Below, one piece after another: positions 16,710-25,722 of a DNA stretch of 33,408 nt (position 1 is its first letter; each line of letters starts with the position of its first letter). The DNA is from Candidatus Heimdallarchaeota archaeon LC_3 (GTDB taxonomy: Archaea; Asgardarchaeota; Heimdallarchaeia; Hodarchaeales; LC-3). The notes beneath the pieces were generated by a model that was not told where the DNA came from, did no database searches, and saw only the letters and a program-made list of their open reading frames with translations. Made by a program: the position numbers and the translations under genes. The stretch is from positions 1-33,408 of the forward strand of contig MDVS01000019.1 of NCBI GenBank assembly GCA_001940645.1, given 5' to 3'.

Positions 16710-16825
16710 AGATGAAAAACTATAAAATGATTTTAATACCTTCTTTCTTCGCTAATAATAATAAAAATAGAAAAGTCGAATTGCAGTTCTTTAAACAATT
16801 TTAATATAATTTATTAATTATTAAA

Positions 16826-16839
16826 GATCTTATAAGATC
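16826..16839. repeat. Perfect 14-base palindrome upstream of the 16851 gene
   Basis: GATCTTATAAGATC reads the same on both strands and ends 11 bases before ATG 16851, just before an AGGAT that could be the SD. A TATA-like stretch at about 16805-16815 would put the transcription start inside the palindrome, a position suitable for a repressor site. No regulator is identified. Confidence 0.45.
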
Positions 16840-16850
16840 AGGATTATTTT

Positions 16851-17234
16851 ATGTCAAAAATCAATCGTAGGAAAGCACTGTGTAAACATGATTGGCCAAA
16901 AATTCAAAAACTTTTAGAGAATGATTTATTTCAAGAAGTTATTGACGAAATAGATAACATTGATACACTTACAGATCTATGGTATATTTTAGATGCCTAC
17001 TTGGGGTTAGGAAAAATAAAAAAAGCTGAAGAATTGCTAAATTTTTGGAAATACAGAATATCAAATCCAATGAGTGATAGCTATTGGATATTTTACGAAG
17101 CACTAATAAAAATGAAAAAGAATCAATTAGGAAAAGCTAAAATTGATTTAAAAAAAGCGATAGAGATAGCTATAAAAGAGAAGGATGAAAAACTGAGAAA
17201 GAGAATACAATTATTTTTAAAAGACTTGAATTAA
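16851..17234 (+). CDS. Small TPR-like helical-repeat protein
   Basis: 127 residues, all helical. Two helix pairs resemble tetratricopeptide repeats: LWYILDAYLGLGKIKKAEELLNFW and SYWIFYEALIKMKKNQLGKAKIDLKKAIEIA, with Ala and Gly in the expected small-residue positions. A basic start (MSKINRRKALCKHDW) and a Lys-rich end frame them. Probably a protein-binding adaptor. The start is supported by AGGAT six bases upstream. It points toward the TPR-phosphatase gene, whose TPRs also lie in this small region, but the genes are convergent. Confidence 0.6.
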   Translation: MSKINRRKALCKHDWPKIQKLLENDLFQEVIDEIDNIDTLTDLWYILDAYLGLGKIKKAEELLNFWKYRISNPMSDSYWIFYEALIKMKKNQLGKAKIDLKKAIEIAIKEKDEKLRKRIQLFLKDLN

Positions 17235-17311
17235 AACATGCAAAAAGTTTTTCAAGAAAGAATTACAATTTTTTCTCCATTAATTAAACTATAAAAGGAA
17301 ATTGATTTAAG

Positions 17312-18880
17312 TCAAAGTGTCCCCTTTGATAAATTTGAGATTTTTTCTGAAAACAGAATAGTTAATCGTTTTAATTCTTCAAATAATTTCTTAGCTTCTA
17401 TTCGATGAACAGCAGGATCTATTACTGAATTAAATTTTTCTTCAGCAATATAAGATAACATGAATGCTTTCCCAGGGTAATAAAAATTTACTAAATTTCG
17501 TTGTTCTCCCGTCACAGCTACAAAAATTGTTGCTTGTTCACATATATCTTCATAATCCTTCCAATAACGAGGTTTATGATTGTCAATTTTTTCTTCATCA
17601 AAACCTTCATCCAATAATTGTGCTTTACTTAAGGGATGAATTTCTTCATTTTGATAAAGAACTCCAAATGATTCAAATGTGATATCTTTTAATATTTCTG
17701 AATTATTTTCTTCAAACCACCTTTTTGTTATAAATTCAGAGAAAGGAGAACGAGAAATATTACCATTACATATGATAATAATTTTCCAAGGTTTTCTTGA
17801 ATTCGAAAGTTCTTTTTGCCAATCCCCACCATCCAATTTATCATGCTTTTTCGCATTAAGATAACTGATATGAGAGCTACAACGATGGATTTCGTCAAGA
17901 TATTGATTTTGATTAAGATATTCCAAAGTTTCTTGATATTTTATCAATGATTTATCAATCATTCCACGATATTCATAATAATATGCAAACCAGTAGTAAG
18001 AACTAATCGTATCTGTGACCATTTTATTATCAATAGCATGTTTTAATCGTTCAGCTAGATATTGTTCTAAAGTATCCCATTTATTAAATTGGAATAACAT
18101 ATCAATAGTATCACGAAAAATGGTAAGTAAGAAAGGCGGAATATATAAATTACGACAAATCTTCAAACTATTTTCAAAATTCTCTAAGGAATCTTTCCAT
18201 TTTTCTTGTTCTGAATAGATTTTTCCAATGTAGTGGTGATTTTTTGCGATATAATATAAGTTATCTGCATTAATAGCTTTGTCAAGGCTTTCTAAAAAGA
18301 AATTACTTGCAATTTCATGTTCTTTTCTCCTAAAATAACTAAGCCCAATCCAATAATTCGCTTGAATTATTCCAAGAGTATTATTATTTCTAGTGAAGCT
18401 TTCTAAACAGTCATTAAAATTGTAGAGTGCCTGTTGCATATCTTTAGTTATCTTTAAATGATATAGACCAACCAAAAAAATAAAATATGATTGATAAGTA
18501 TCCTGAACAGCAGAAGGAACTGAATCTAAAACCTTGAGAACTAGTTCTGCTTTATCTAAGGTTTGATTGGAATTATTCTTATCATTATTTTGAATATATA
18601 TCTGGAGTAAAATAAAATAAATTTCAATTTGGTGATACTGATATTTCATTTCAGTAAAATGATTCCAAAGCTCTTCAAGTGCATTTTTTGATAAAGATTG
18701 TTGTTCAAGATCATTGTAGATCTTTCCTTTTAACAAAGTTGCTTCTAATCTAATAAATGGAGATAAGTCTTCTAAATTCTCAATTAATTCAATTTTATAA
18801 ACTGCTTTCATGTATTCTCCTTTATATATGAAAGAAAATGCTTCTCTAAAAATTTCATTATACAATTCAGGATAATACAT
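17312..18880 (-). CDS. TPR repeats fused to a low-molecular-weight phosphotyrosine-phosphatase domain
   Basis: 522 residues, cytoplasmic. Residues 1-345 are tandem TPR-like helix pairs (best examples IIQANYWIGLSYFRRKEHEI and NHHYIGKIYSEQEKWKDSLE). Residues 365-515 are a low-molecular-weight phosphatase/arsenate-reductase domain: KIIIICNGNISRSPFSE carries the CX5R-S loop (Cys371, Arg377, Ser378) and SVIDPAV carries the general acid Asp488. Stand-alone family members are about 150 residues, so the TPR half is an added targeting or sensing part. Loop residues fit tyrosine phosphatases (NxxRSP) and do not show the cysteine pair typical of thioredoxin-linked arsenate reductases. Substrate unknown; no tyrosine kinase gene is nearby. 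The start is ATG 18880, preceded only by a weak AGG. Confidence 0.88.
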   Translation of the reverse strand: MYYPELYNEIFREAFSFIYKGEYMKAVYKIELIENLEDLSPFIRLEATLLKGKIYNDLEQQSLSKNALEELWNHFTEMKYQYHQIEIYFILLQIYIQNNDKNNSNQTLDKAELVLKVLDSVPSAVQDTYQSYFIFLVGLYHLKITKDMQQALYNFNDCLESFTRNNNTLGIIQANYWIGLSYFRRKEHEIASNFFLESLDKAINADNLYYIAKNHHYIGKIYSEQEKWKDSLENFENSLKICRNLYIPPFLLTIFRDTIDMLFQFNKWDTLEQYLAERLKHAIDNKMVTDTISSYYWFAYYYEYRGMIDKSLIKYQETLEYLNQNQYLDEIHRCSSHISYLNAKKHDKLDGGDWQKELSNSRKPWKIIIICNGNISRSPFSEFITKRWFEENNSEILKDITFESFGVLYQNEEIHPLSKAQLLDEGFDEEKIDNHKPRYWKDYEDICEQATIFVAVTGEQRNLVNFYYPGKAFMLSYIAEEKFNSVIDPAVHRIEAKKLFEELKRLTILFSEKISNLSKGTL

Positions 18881-18952
18881 AGAGATTGGCCTTAAAGAAA
18901 TATTAGATTAATGAATAAAATACTTTTATCTCATTACTGATTTTACCTTTTC

Positions 18953-19747
18953 TTATCCTCTTACAGATATAATTCCTCTCAATACTGCTACTAATAGTAT
19001 AAATATTACTATAAGACTGTTAAATAGCCAACTAGCATAAAAATTGTCCATAATGATGAATAACACAGAGCAACCGATTGGTAAGAAAGCATTGGAGAAA
19101 ACTCTATAAAGAGAACCCATATTTTTTACAATACTATATCTTAAGACAATTGGAAGAAAAAAGAAAGGTATGAAGAAGATTGAAATCTCAGAAAAAATGA
19201 AAAAATTTGGCCAAAATAAATAAACGATAAAAATTCCAATCGAAATCATTGTTCCAAAAAGTAGGCCATAACATCCTGTACAATAATATCTATCCATAAA
19301 TCTAAATTCTTTTCCTTTTAGGATGTCAGTTTCACAATGGTGAGAATGAAGAAATAAAAAACGTCCTAAAAATATGTGATAAGAATTTTTTTCATATTGA
19401 TTTAGTGAATCTTTTTTATAATAACCTCTGAATCCAGTCAAACTCATTTCTAACAATATAGATCCCATCAATGTTAGAAATATGGGCGTGTGTGAATTAA
19501 ACCCGTTAATAAAACCAACTGCAATATTTACAAATAGGACTGTTGAATTTATAACAAATAGTGTTTGAGCTTCCGATGAAGTACTGGTACATCTACATGA
19601 TTGCTGACAACAATTAGAACATGTTGCTGAACAACAGTTTGAACAAGATTCATTACAAGCTTCATTGCACGAACGTGAACATGATTCGCTACATGATTGC
19701 GAACAAGATTCGCCACATTTACAATTGCAGCTATTATTTGTGCTCAA
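18953..19747 (-). CDS. DUF2085-like membrane protein with Cys-rich CxxxC N-terminus
   Basis: 264 residues. The first 53 residues hold 16 cysteines, most spaced exactly four apart (CSQSCSESCSRSCNEAC and onward), with Ser, Glu, Asn and Gln between. Then about six membrane helices begin at about residue 65. Between the third and fourth stands LHSHHCETD then FRFMDRYYCTGCYGLLFG, which matches the Cys-containing signature of DUF2085 proteins (CxRCxG-type motif). The Cys-rich part is a soluble tail, perhaps binding metal or forming disulfides. I prefer TTG 19747 since a GTGAT ends five bases before it; TTG 19753 would overlap that SD. Divergent from the radical SAM gene, 146 bases away. Function unknown. 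Confidence 0.72.
   Translation of the reverse strand: MSTNNSCNCKCGESCSQSCSESCSRSCNEACNESCSNCCSATCSNCCQQSCRCTSTSSEAQTLFVINSTVLFVNIAVGFINGFNSHTPIFLTLMGSILLEMSLTGFRGYYKKDSLNQYEKNSYHIFLGRFLFLHSHHCETDILKGKEFRFMDRYYCTGCYGLLFGTMISIGIFIVYLFWPNFFIFSEISIFFIPFFFLPIVLRYSIVKNMGSLYRVFSNAFLPIGCSVLFIIMDNFYASWLFNSLIVIFILLVAVLRGIISVRG
19589..19729 (-). repeat. 12-base tandem repeat encoding CxxxC units
   Basis: Imperfect tandem copies of a 12-base unit (plus-strand sense about GAACAAGATTCG) underlie the periodic Cys-x-x-x pattern. The copies differ by single changes. This is a coding minisatellite, and such arrays often change copy number. Confidence 0.6.
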
Positions 19748-19893
19748 TATCAATCACATTAATCGTAACCTATAAAACATTTGTTATATAAAATAGATTA
19801 TAAATTTGTAGGCTTGCTAAACTTTTATTGGAAAAGTCTCTTTCGAAATGGAGTCCTAAATTCCTTTAACTAATAATTTTTTAATTTAGATTA

Positions 19894-20835
19894 ATGATTT
19901 TTCAAGAAATTGAAGGGATAACACCTAAATATTCGAAAAGCATATTGACTGAGACTAAAGGAACGTTAGAATCATTTACACATTCTTTAAATCCCTATTC
20001 AGGTTGCTTATTTGATTGTTCTTATTGTTATGTTCCTAAAGGGTTTAAACTTGCTATGGGGGAATGGGCTAAAGAACATTGGGGTGAATGGGTTGAGCCG
20101 AAGTTAAATGCTCCACAATTACTTAAAAAACAGCTACAAAGCTTAAAATCAAGAATAAATGTTATTTCAATTTTCATGGGATCTGTTACCGATCCCTATC
20201 AACCCATAGAAAAAAAATTTCAAATTACCAGAGGTATATTAAAAGTAATACAAAATTTTCCAGTTGTTTCTTTAGTTATTCAGACCCGTTCACCATTAAT
20301 AATAAGGGACATAAATCTACTAAAAAAACTAAATTTAAAACTCACTGGAAAGCTAATTGTTAATATGAGTATCACTAGTGATGATGAATCAGTAAGAAAA
20401 ATCTATGAACCAAAAACAGCATCCTATTTTTCAAGAATGTTGGTTTTACAAAAGCTAACAAAAGCAGGAATAGCAACACGAGCAACAATAACTCCATTAC
20501 TGCCATGTAATCCTGAAAAATTTGCTCGACAAATTTCAAAAACCACAAATAAGATATCCATAGGATTAATAAAAGATGATTCATCAATCAAAGCACCTTC
20601 ATTGAACAAATATATAGGAGCATCGACCAGAGAACGATTTTACAAAATTTTACCTCAAAAGGATAAGATTTTCTTTTCTTCTGAATTCTATAATAAAACG
20701 GTAAAGATATTTAAAGAAATTCTAGGTGAAAACAATGTTTTTGACTGGGAAAATAACAATAACAAAACAATAAGGAAAAAAAAATTCAAAAAACTAAAAC
20801 AATCTTATTCACTAATGAGCTATGTAAAAAATTAA
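19894..20835 (+). CDS. SPL-like radical SAM protein (Rv2578c/SplB-related)
   Basis: 313 residues. The [4Fe-4S] site is the unusual CX3CX2C form Cys38, Cys42, Cys45 in SGCLFDCSYCYVPK, the spacing normal for radical SAM enzymes. The following IFMGSVTDPYQPIEKKFQITR, LVIQTRSPLIIRDI and the late ARATITPLLP match the spore-photoproduct-lyase-like group that includes Rv2578c, not a full SplB with its extra Cys. No SPASM or TIGR03945-like tail is visible, and the C-terminus is a Lys-rich stretch. Reaction unknown; a DNA-repair role is assumed for relatives but not proven. Its TAA overlaps the stop of the next, convergent gene by four bases (shared TTAA). Confidence 0.9.
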   Translation: MIFQEIEGITPKYSKSILTETKGTLESFTHSLNPYSGCLFDCSYCYVPKGFKLAMGEWAKEHWGEWVEPKLNAPQLLKKQLQSLKSRINVISIFMGSVTDPYQPIEKKFQITRGILKVIQNFPVVSLVIQTRSPLIIRDINLLKKLNLKLTGKLIVNMSITSDDESVRKIYEPKTASYFSRMLVLQKLTKAGIATRATITPLLPCNPEKFARQISKTTNKISIGLIKDDSSIKAPSLNKYIGASTRERFYKILPQKDKIFFSSEFYNKTVKIFKEILGENNVFDWENNNNKTIRKKKFKKLKQSYSLMSYVKN

Positions 20836-21407
20836 GGTCGAAACCACTTAATGTGATCTAATGCGCTGTCCCAAGACTCAGATGTAATTATAAAAGGAAA
20901 TTTGATTGAACTTTTTTTGTTATATCCATAAGTAACATCGATTTTACAAGTAAGCTGCTTATCAAGAGTAATTGCATCCCAACGATCAACACAATCAAGG
21001 AGAATTAACCTTCCTTCTTGACCAGGTACATTTACAGGATAAAAGGGAACAAGTATTTTTGTTTGCTTGATTCGAAAATCATTGACAGTCATTCCACCCA
21101 TTAACCCACCTGGCATATCCATTTCAATACGACGCGTAATGTCAAGAGGTTTTTCCTCAGTACCATCGATAAAAGAAATTGAAATATCAGTTACTAAACC
21201 GGACTTCATAGCAATGTTTTCTAGAGTTACAGGTAGAAATAAATTTTTAACCTTTCTTTCACCGGATTTAACTGACCAAAGACCATAATTAACAATTCTT
21301 AACGGTTTAATAACCCCAGCTTGTTTTAATTTATACCAATTAAATATTGATAGAGCAACCGCTCCTAATGCTGGAACAAGACTTATCATAAAATCATATT
21401 CTGCCAT
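20832..21407 (-). CDS. Small protein with N-terminal membrane anchor, unknown
   Basis: 191 residues. One hydrophobic segment at about 5-22 (FMISLVPALGAVALSIFNWYKL) is followed by a beta-rich soluble domain (LPVTLENIA, ITRRIEMDMPGG, KILVPFYPVNVPG, RLILLDCVDRWDA, CKIDVTYGY). I do not recognise the family; the strand pattern could be an immunoglobulin-like or C2-like sandwich. I choose ATG 21407 because GGTGAT at 21411-21416 immediately precedes it, although the gap of three bases is short; ATG 21419 adds four residues and would lie on top of that SD. Shares its stop bases with the radical SAM gene. Confidence 0.6.
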   Translation of the reverse strand: MAEYDFMISLVPALGAVALSIFNWYKLKQAGVIKPLRIVNYGLWSVKSGERKVKNLFLPVTLENIAMKSGLVTDISISFIDGTEEKPLDITRRIEMDMPGGLMGGMTVNDFRIKQTKILVPFYPVNVPGQEGRLILLDCVDRWDAITLDKQLTCKIDVTYGYNKKSSIKFPFIITSESWDSALDHIKWFRP

Positions 21408-21631
21408 AATATCACCCATTTATTGATTTTAAAATATAAAAAGACATAATTCATATATTAAGGAGTTATAAATCAGTAAACTTAGGAATCTTAAAAGGTC
21501 TATTATTCCTTTTTAGAATACCATATTCGAATAAGGATCCTCATTTGGGTTTGAAAATGAATATTTTGAGATTCTTGAACAAAAAATTTGAAGAAAAATT
21601 TATTTTTTGCCTCGTCTAAGAAATCTTGTAT

Positions 21632-24121
21632 TCATGACTTTTTACCACCAATTATCTTTGCAACATAAGCTAAAGCAACTCCAGCAGATAATCCACCCAT
21701 GGAGAAGAAGAGGGCAACGAAAATACCACTAAAATTAGGTAAAGAAATTCCAAATACGATCAATTCAATTTCTGATGAATCAACCAATTCTAATATTGAT
21801 GATTCTGGATCTAACTCTAAAATTATACCAAGAGGATAGCCCATAGCAAGTAAAATCCCTGTTTTCCTTTCTACATGGTATTCCATTCCATAAAATTCCT
21901 GAAATACTAATGTTTGATAACTTTTATTCCCTAGTCTATATGTTGAATATTCTACTGGAGTAATAGCGCTATAAGCCTGATAAGAGTAATTTGTTCCGAT
22001 TTTTACATTAGTTGGAAAGAAAAAATTCGAAACTGTCAATTGACCAGACTTCGAATATAAGAGATTCTCGGGTAATAATAATATTTGCTCAGAACTAGGT
22101 GTTGTATACAGAAAATCGGGGTATTTTAGGATCATATAATAATCATGCCCTTCTAATTTTTTACCATTATTCTCTGATTGGTAATTAATCTCTATTGTGA
22201 ACTCTTCTGTAATGGAAACTGGATAAAATTCATAATTATAATGATAAATTGCCTGTTTTCCACCTAAATCTAAAAAATTATCCATTGTGGGTAGTTGCGT
22301 TAAATTTTTAGGTGGTAAATGAGAAAATGGGTCATATTGTTGAGTTTCAAAATATTTTTTGTTAAATTCCTTCAAATCGATTAATTGAGAATAAGTCAAT
22401 TCAAAAGTTAGATCTGCAATAGGTATTAAGTATTCTTTTGAGGTACCGGAAAAAATTTGTATAAATAGGTCATAATTATTTACATTTTCTCCCCTTTCAG
22501 CGATCACGGTAAAAAAACTCATTGATATAATCACATCGGTTAATTGAGATGTTCCTGAATAAGCAGGAATAAATTTTATTTGTAGTTGTTTTTTTCCAGC
22601 TGGAAACTCATTATAATAATCCATTTGAGCAATTGAACCAGAAAAAGAAGACCCTTCCCTATAAGATATTGAAACAAGTACAATTACGTTATCTAATTGA
22701 GTATTAGTCTCAAAAGAAACATTAGCAGAAGGAAATGAATCAACAGCAGTATCTAAATTAAAATCATGGTCGATATAATTAATAGAAATTGGTAGAAAAG
22801 TTTGTGTATTTAATAATTCTGGAAGGAAAATTGTTACGATTTCTGTATTATATTTAATAAAATCAGAATAACTTAAAGTAAAGTCCTGATCTAAATTTTC
22901 GACTGAAAAATAACTAGAATGACTTAAAAATTGAGTATATCCAAGGAACTCATTTACTTCTGTTCGATAAATATAAGGATAATATGTATAACCCATATCG
23001 TAATTATTTTCTCTACCATTCATCTCAATTGTATAAGATAAGTGATAGGATTCCCAAAATGTAGTTATATTAACACCTTCTACATATCCGTCATTGTTGA
23101 TATCAACCCAATCTAACGTATGTCCATAATAAGTTTGAGTTAATGGACCAAACTGGTTTTCATCTATTGAAATAGTCCATTTTCTCATTTTGTTATAAGG
23201 CTCTTCAATAGAAAAACCTTGATAATAATAAGATGAAGACATGTCTAGAATTTCGGGAATGAACCTGATATTTTCTAAATTAAATTCATTGTAATATAGA
23301 AAATTCAGTGATTGGTTAATATAATAGTAGGGAATAAAAAAATCATAATCAAAATGGGAATTGGTTTTGTTGATTCGTAAAATTTGATCACTCACAGTTT
23401 GTGAACCAAAATTAGAACTATAACTAACAAAGTAATTGTCTTTTTCACTTGCTTCAAGTATCAAATGCACATTAATACCATCTGCTAAGGAATCTCCATT
23501 AATATCAATTATACTCATTAATGGACTATCTATTAAAATTACTGGACCAGTCCATAAATCATTGACGGATATAGTGGTAAAATTGGGAAAATTTCCCTTA
23601 TCATAAGAATAATAAGAGCTCGTTAATGGGTATACTTGATTTCCATTTTGATTTAAGGTAAAAAGAGCGGATAAAGAAATCTCTTGTTTATTAATATCAG
23701 ATTCATCATAGGAAAATGATTGCTTTAACTGGGCATATATCAGAGAAGCATCAAAAAAATACTTCAAAATATATTTACCTGCTCTAGAAGCACGGATAAA
23801 TGATTCGTATGGTTCCGCATAACCGCCTACCCAATTAGAATCCAATCTTAACTCTCCCACAATTGAATATAGTCCTGATTCATTAACATCAATTTCAGTA
23901 TTAATAATTATGGTCTTTATTAGCTCCCTTCCTCCGTTTATGCTTATCATTTCATAATCGACTGTGATACCTGTTATAAATGATCCTTCATCGTTATTGA
24001 CAACATCTTCTTCAAAGCTTCCAGTAGCGTAAGAATTATTTGGAAAAATGACCAAAATAAAAGAAAAAAGAAAAATTCCTAAAATAAAATTATTTTTAGT
24101 AAAGAACCTATATTTTTTCAC
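21632..24121 (-). CDS. Large secreted surface protein with C-terminal anchor
   Basis: 829 residues. Signal peptide (MKKYRFFTKNN, hydrophobic core, cleavage likely after NSYA near 32), a long extracellular beta-rich region, and a C-terminal helix at about 797-822 followed by GGKKS. Two related loops, SIIDINGDSLADGINVHL from Ile204 and WVDINNDGYVEGVNI from Trp338, are DxNxDxxxxG motifs of the calcium-binding EF-hand/dockerin or FG-GAP kind. Rich in Tyr, Ser and Asn with several N-x-S/T sites. No enzyme motif. Likely a cell-surface or S-layer-associated protein. The start is GTG 24121, supported by AAGGG eight bases upstream. Family not recognised. Confidence 0.75.
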   Translation of the reverse strand: MKKYRFFTKNNFILGIFLFSFILVIFPNNSYATGSFEEDVVNNDEGSFITGITVDYEMISINGGRELIKTIIINTEIDVNESGLYSIVGELRLDSNWVGGYAEPYESFIRASRAGKYILKYFFDASLIYAQLKQSFSYDESDINKQEISLSALFTLNQNGNQVYPLTSSYYSYDKGNFPNFTTISVNDLWTGPVILIDSPLMSIIDINGDSLADGINVHLILEASEKDNYFVSYSSNFGSQTVSDQILRINKTNSHFDYDFFIPYYYINQSLNFLYYNEFNLENIRFIPEILDMSSSYYYQGFSIEEPYNKMRKWTISIDENQFGPLTQTYYGHTLDWVDINNDGYVEGVNITTFWESYHLSYTIEMNGRENNYDMGYTYYPYIYRTEVNEFLGYTQFLSHSSYFSVENLDQDFTLSYSDFIKYNTEIVTIFLPELLNTQTFLPISINYIDHDFNLDTAVDSFPSANVSFETNTQLDNVIVLVSISYREGSSFSGSIAQMDYYNEFPAGKKQLQIKFIPAYSGTSQLTDVIISMSFFTVIAERGENVNNYDLFIQIFSGTSKEYLIPIADLTFELTYSQLIDLKEFNKKYFETQQYDPFSHLPPKNLTQLPTMDNFLDLGGKQAIYHYNYEFYPVSITEEFTIEINYQSENNGKKLEGHDYYMILKYPDFLYTTPSSEQILLLPENLLYSKSGQLTVSNFFFPTNVKIGTNYSYQAYSAITPVEYSTYRLGNKSYQTLVFQEFYGMEYHVERKTGILLAMGYPLGIILELDPESSILELVDSSEIELIVFGISLPNFSGIFVALFFSMGGLSAGVALAYVAKIIGGKKS

Positions 24122-24279
24122 TGTTTAATCCCTTCAAATACCTCTAAATCAGTTCACAGAAATAAAAAACTGAATATTTTTATATCAATAATTTTTTATT
24201 GAAAATATAATTATCTATTGATATCTGAATCAACTTATAAGATTTAATTTATCGGAAATGAAGTTTTATAGAAATGCTT

Positions 24280-25722
24280 TCATTTCTTAACTAATTCCTT
24301 TAAGTGATTTATTATTAATATCATAGCTTCTGTATCCAATCCACAATATTTAAGTAAGTCTCTTCTAATATCTTCTTTATTATCAAGTTTTTCTTCAATA
24401 TGACTTTCATAAAATTGAATACTTGCAACCATACCTTCCTGAATGTTTAATTCAGAATAGCTTCTTCCCGTCAATGCTGGAAAAACGTTTTTTAGTGAGG
24501 TGCTGCCTTTTTGAATTGGATTATAATAAGAAAAATCCCAAAACACGTCCCATAAATCAACTATTCTTTCAATTACTTGATTTATCCATTCTTCTTCTTC
24601 TGGAAAAACTTTAACCAATTCTTTTAATCTCAATACTTCAAAATTTTTATAATATACAATTACATCTCCCTTATCACCTAAATTGGTTTTTAGTGAGTTC
24701 AACAATTCTCTTCTAGGATCTTTATTGTCCCTTGATAAAAACTCAAAATGAGCAATGTTTCCATTTTCCTGCTCTACATGGAGCGAATACTGGAAAGGTA
24801 ATTGTTGCCAAGGAGAAGAATTATCAAAAATAGGAACAACAGTATTGAATGTTTCAAAATCAAAGTGGTTTAAGGGAAAATTTAGGTTATCTAAAAAGGA
24901 TTTAATAGCTGGAATGTCAATATAGGGCTTGTTTGATCGGATGGCCTGGAGAATGTTTTGATCTTTTGGTTTGAATTCCATATCACTTGGAATATCATCA
25001 ATATTTACAATTCCTTTTTTATAAAGATTCCAGTATTTACGCCAATCATTTAGGTGAAAAACATTGTATTCTGGAAGATCACTCCAACAGATATTTTTAT
25101 TATCGCAATCTCCAGGTTTTTTGCAATTTTTAGAAAGTTCAATTTCAGGAGCTTTGTTATTTTTAAGTATCAGAGCTAAATCAGATATTTCTCTTTCAAT
25201 ATCTGTTTCTCCTGGTAATTCTTTTGTAATATCAACTGTAACGATCATTTCTTTATTATCTATTTCTCCATTTTTGACATATTTATTATTCACATGAATT
25301 ATAAAACACTTATTTATGACTAACCCCAATTTTTCCAGAACATATCTCTGAAACCCCAAATCGATTTTATGCTCAGGTTTAACTTTAGTAGAAGATTTAA
25401 TTTCATAGATATTCCATTTATTATTTACCGATTCCAAGATATCTACTTTAACGAAAAGATTTTTATAAAAAAATCCTCCTTCAAAAATTGTTTTACCAGG
25501 TTTCAAATTTTGATTTGTTTGGGTAATGATTTCATCATTATGAGAAAGGTGAGACAAATTAATTGCATTTGGAAATAATTCATGAACACGATGTTCAAAT
25601 TTTTTACCTTGAGATGAGAAAAATTTCATTTCCAAAGAAGCAGGAGGAAGTTCAGAGTTTTTGGAATACCAAAATAACCTTGAACAACGAACACCACGAA
25701 CAAAGTCAGATTTAGAAATCAT
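24280..25722 (-). CDS. Cas4/RecB-like nuclease fused to DUF2779 exonuclease-like domain
   Basis: 480 residues from ATG 25722. The first 215 form a PD-(D/E)xK nuclease with Asp94 and the Glu107-x-Lys109 pair (VDILESVNN then IYEIKSST). Four cysteines (Cys13 in RGVRCSR, then Cys200, Cys206 and Cys212 in CKKPGDCDNKNIC) are placed as in Cas4 and AddB [4Fe-4S] nucleases. The second half is DUF2779: HFDFETFNTVVPIF carries the Asp288 and Glu290 of an RNase-H-like DEDD exonuclease site, with YYKNFEVLRLKEL and CGLDTEAM (final Asp) further on. This two-module order is known in the TM0106-like family. No CRISPR or Cas genes are nearby. The upstream in-frame extension from TTG 25785 has no SD, so I leave it out. 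Confidence 0.85.
   Translation of the reverse strand: MISKSDFVRGVRCSRLFWYSKNSELPPASLEMKFFSSQGKKFEHRVHELFPNAINLSHLSHNDEIITQTNQNLKPGKTIFEGGFFYKNLFVKVDILESVNNKWNIYEIKSSTKVKPEHKIDLGFQRYVLEKLGLVINKCFIIHVNNKYVKNGEIDNKEMIVTVDITKELPGETDIEREISDLALILKNNKAPEIELSKNCKKPGDCDNKNICWSDLPEYNVFHLNDWRKYWNLYKKGIVNIDDIPSDMEFKPKDQNILQAIRSNKPYIDIPAIKSFLDNLNFPLNHFDFETFNTVVPIFDNSSPWQQLPFQYSLHVEQENGNIAHFEFLSRDNKDPRRELLNSLKTNLGDKGDVIVYYKNFEVLRLKELVKVFPEEEEWINQVIERIVDLWDVFWDFSYYNPIQKGSTSLKNVFPALTGRSYSELNIQEGMVASIQFYESHIEEKLDNKEDIRRDLLKYCGLDTEAMILIINHLKELVKK

Noticed and set aside
19589..19729. CRISPR array
   Set aside because: The repeat is 12 bases, without spacers, inside a coding frame giving Cys every four residues.
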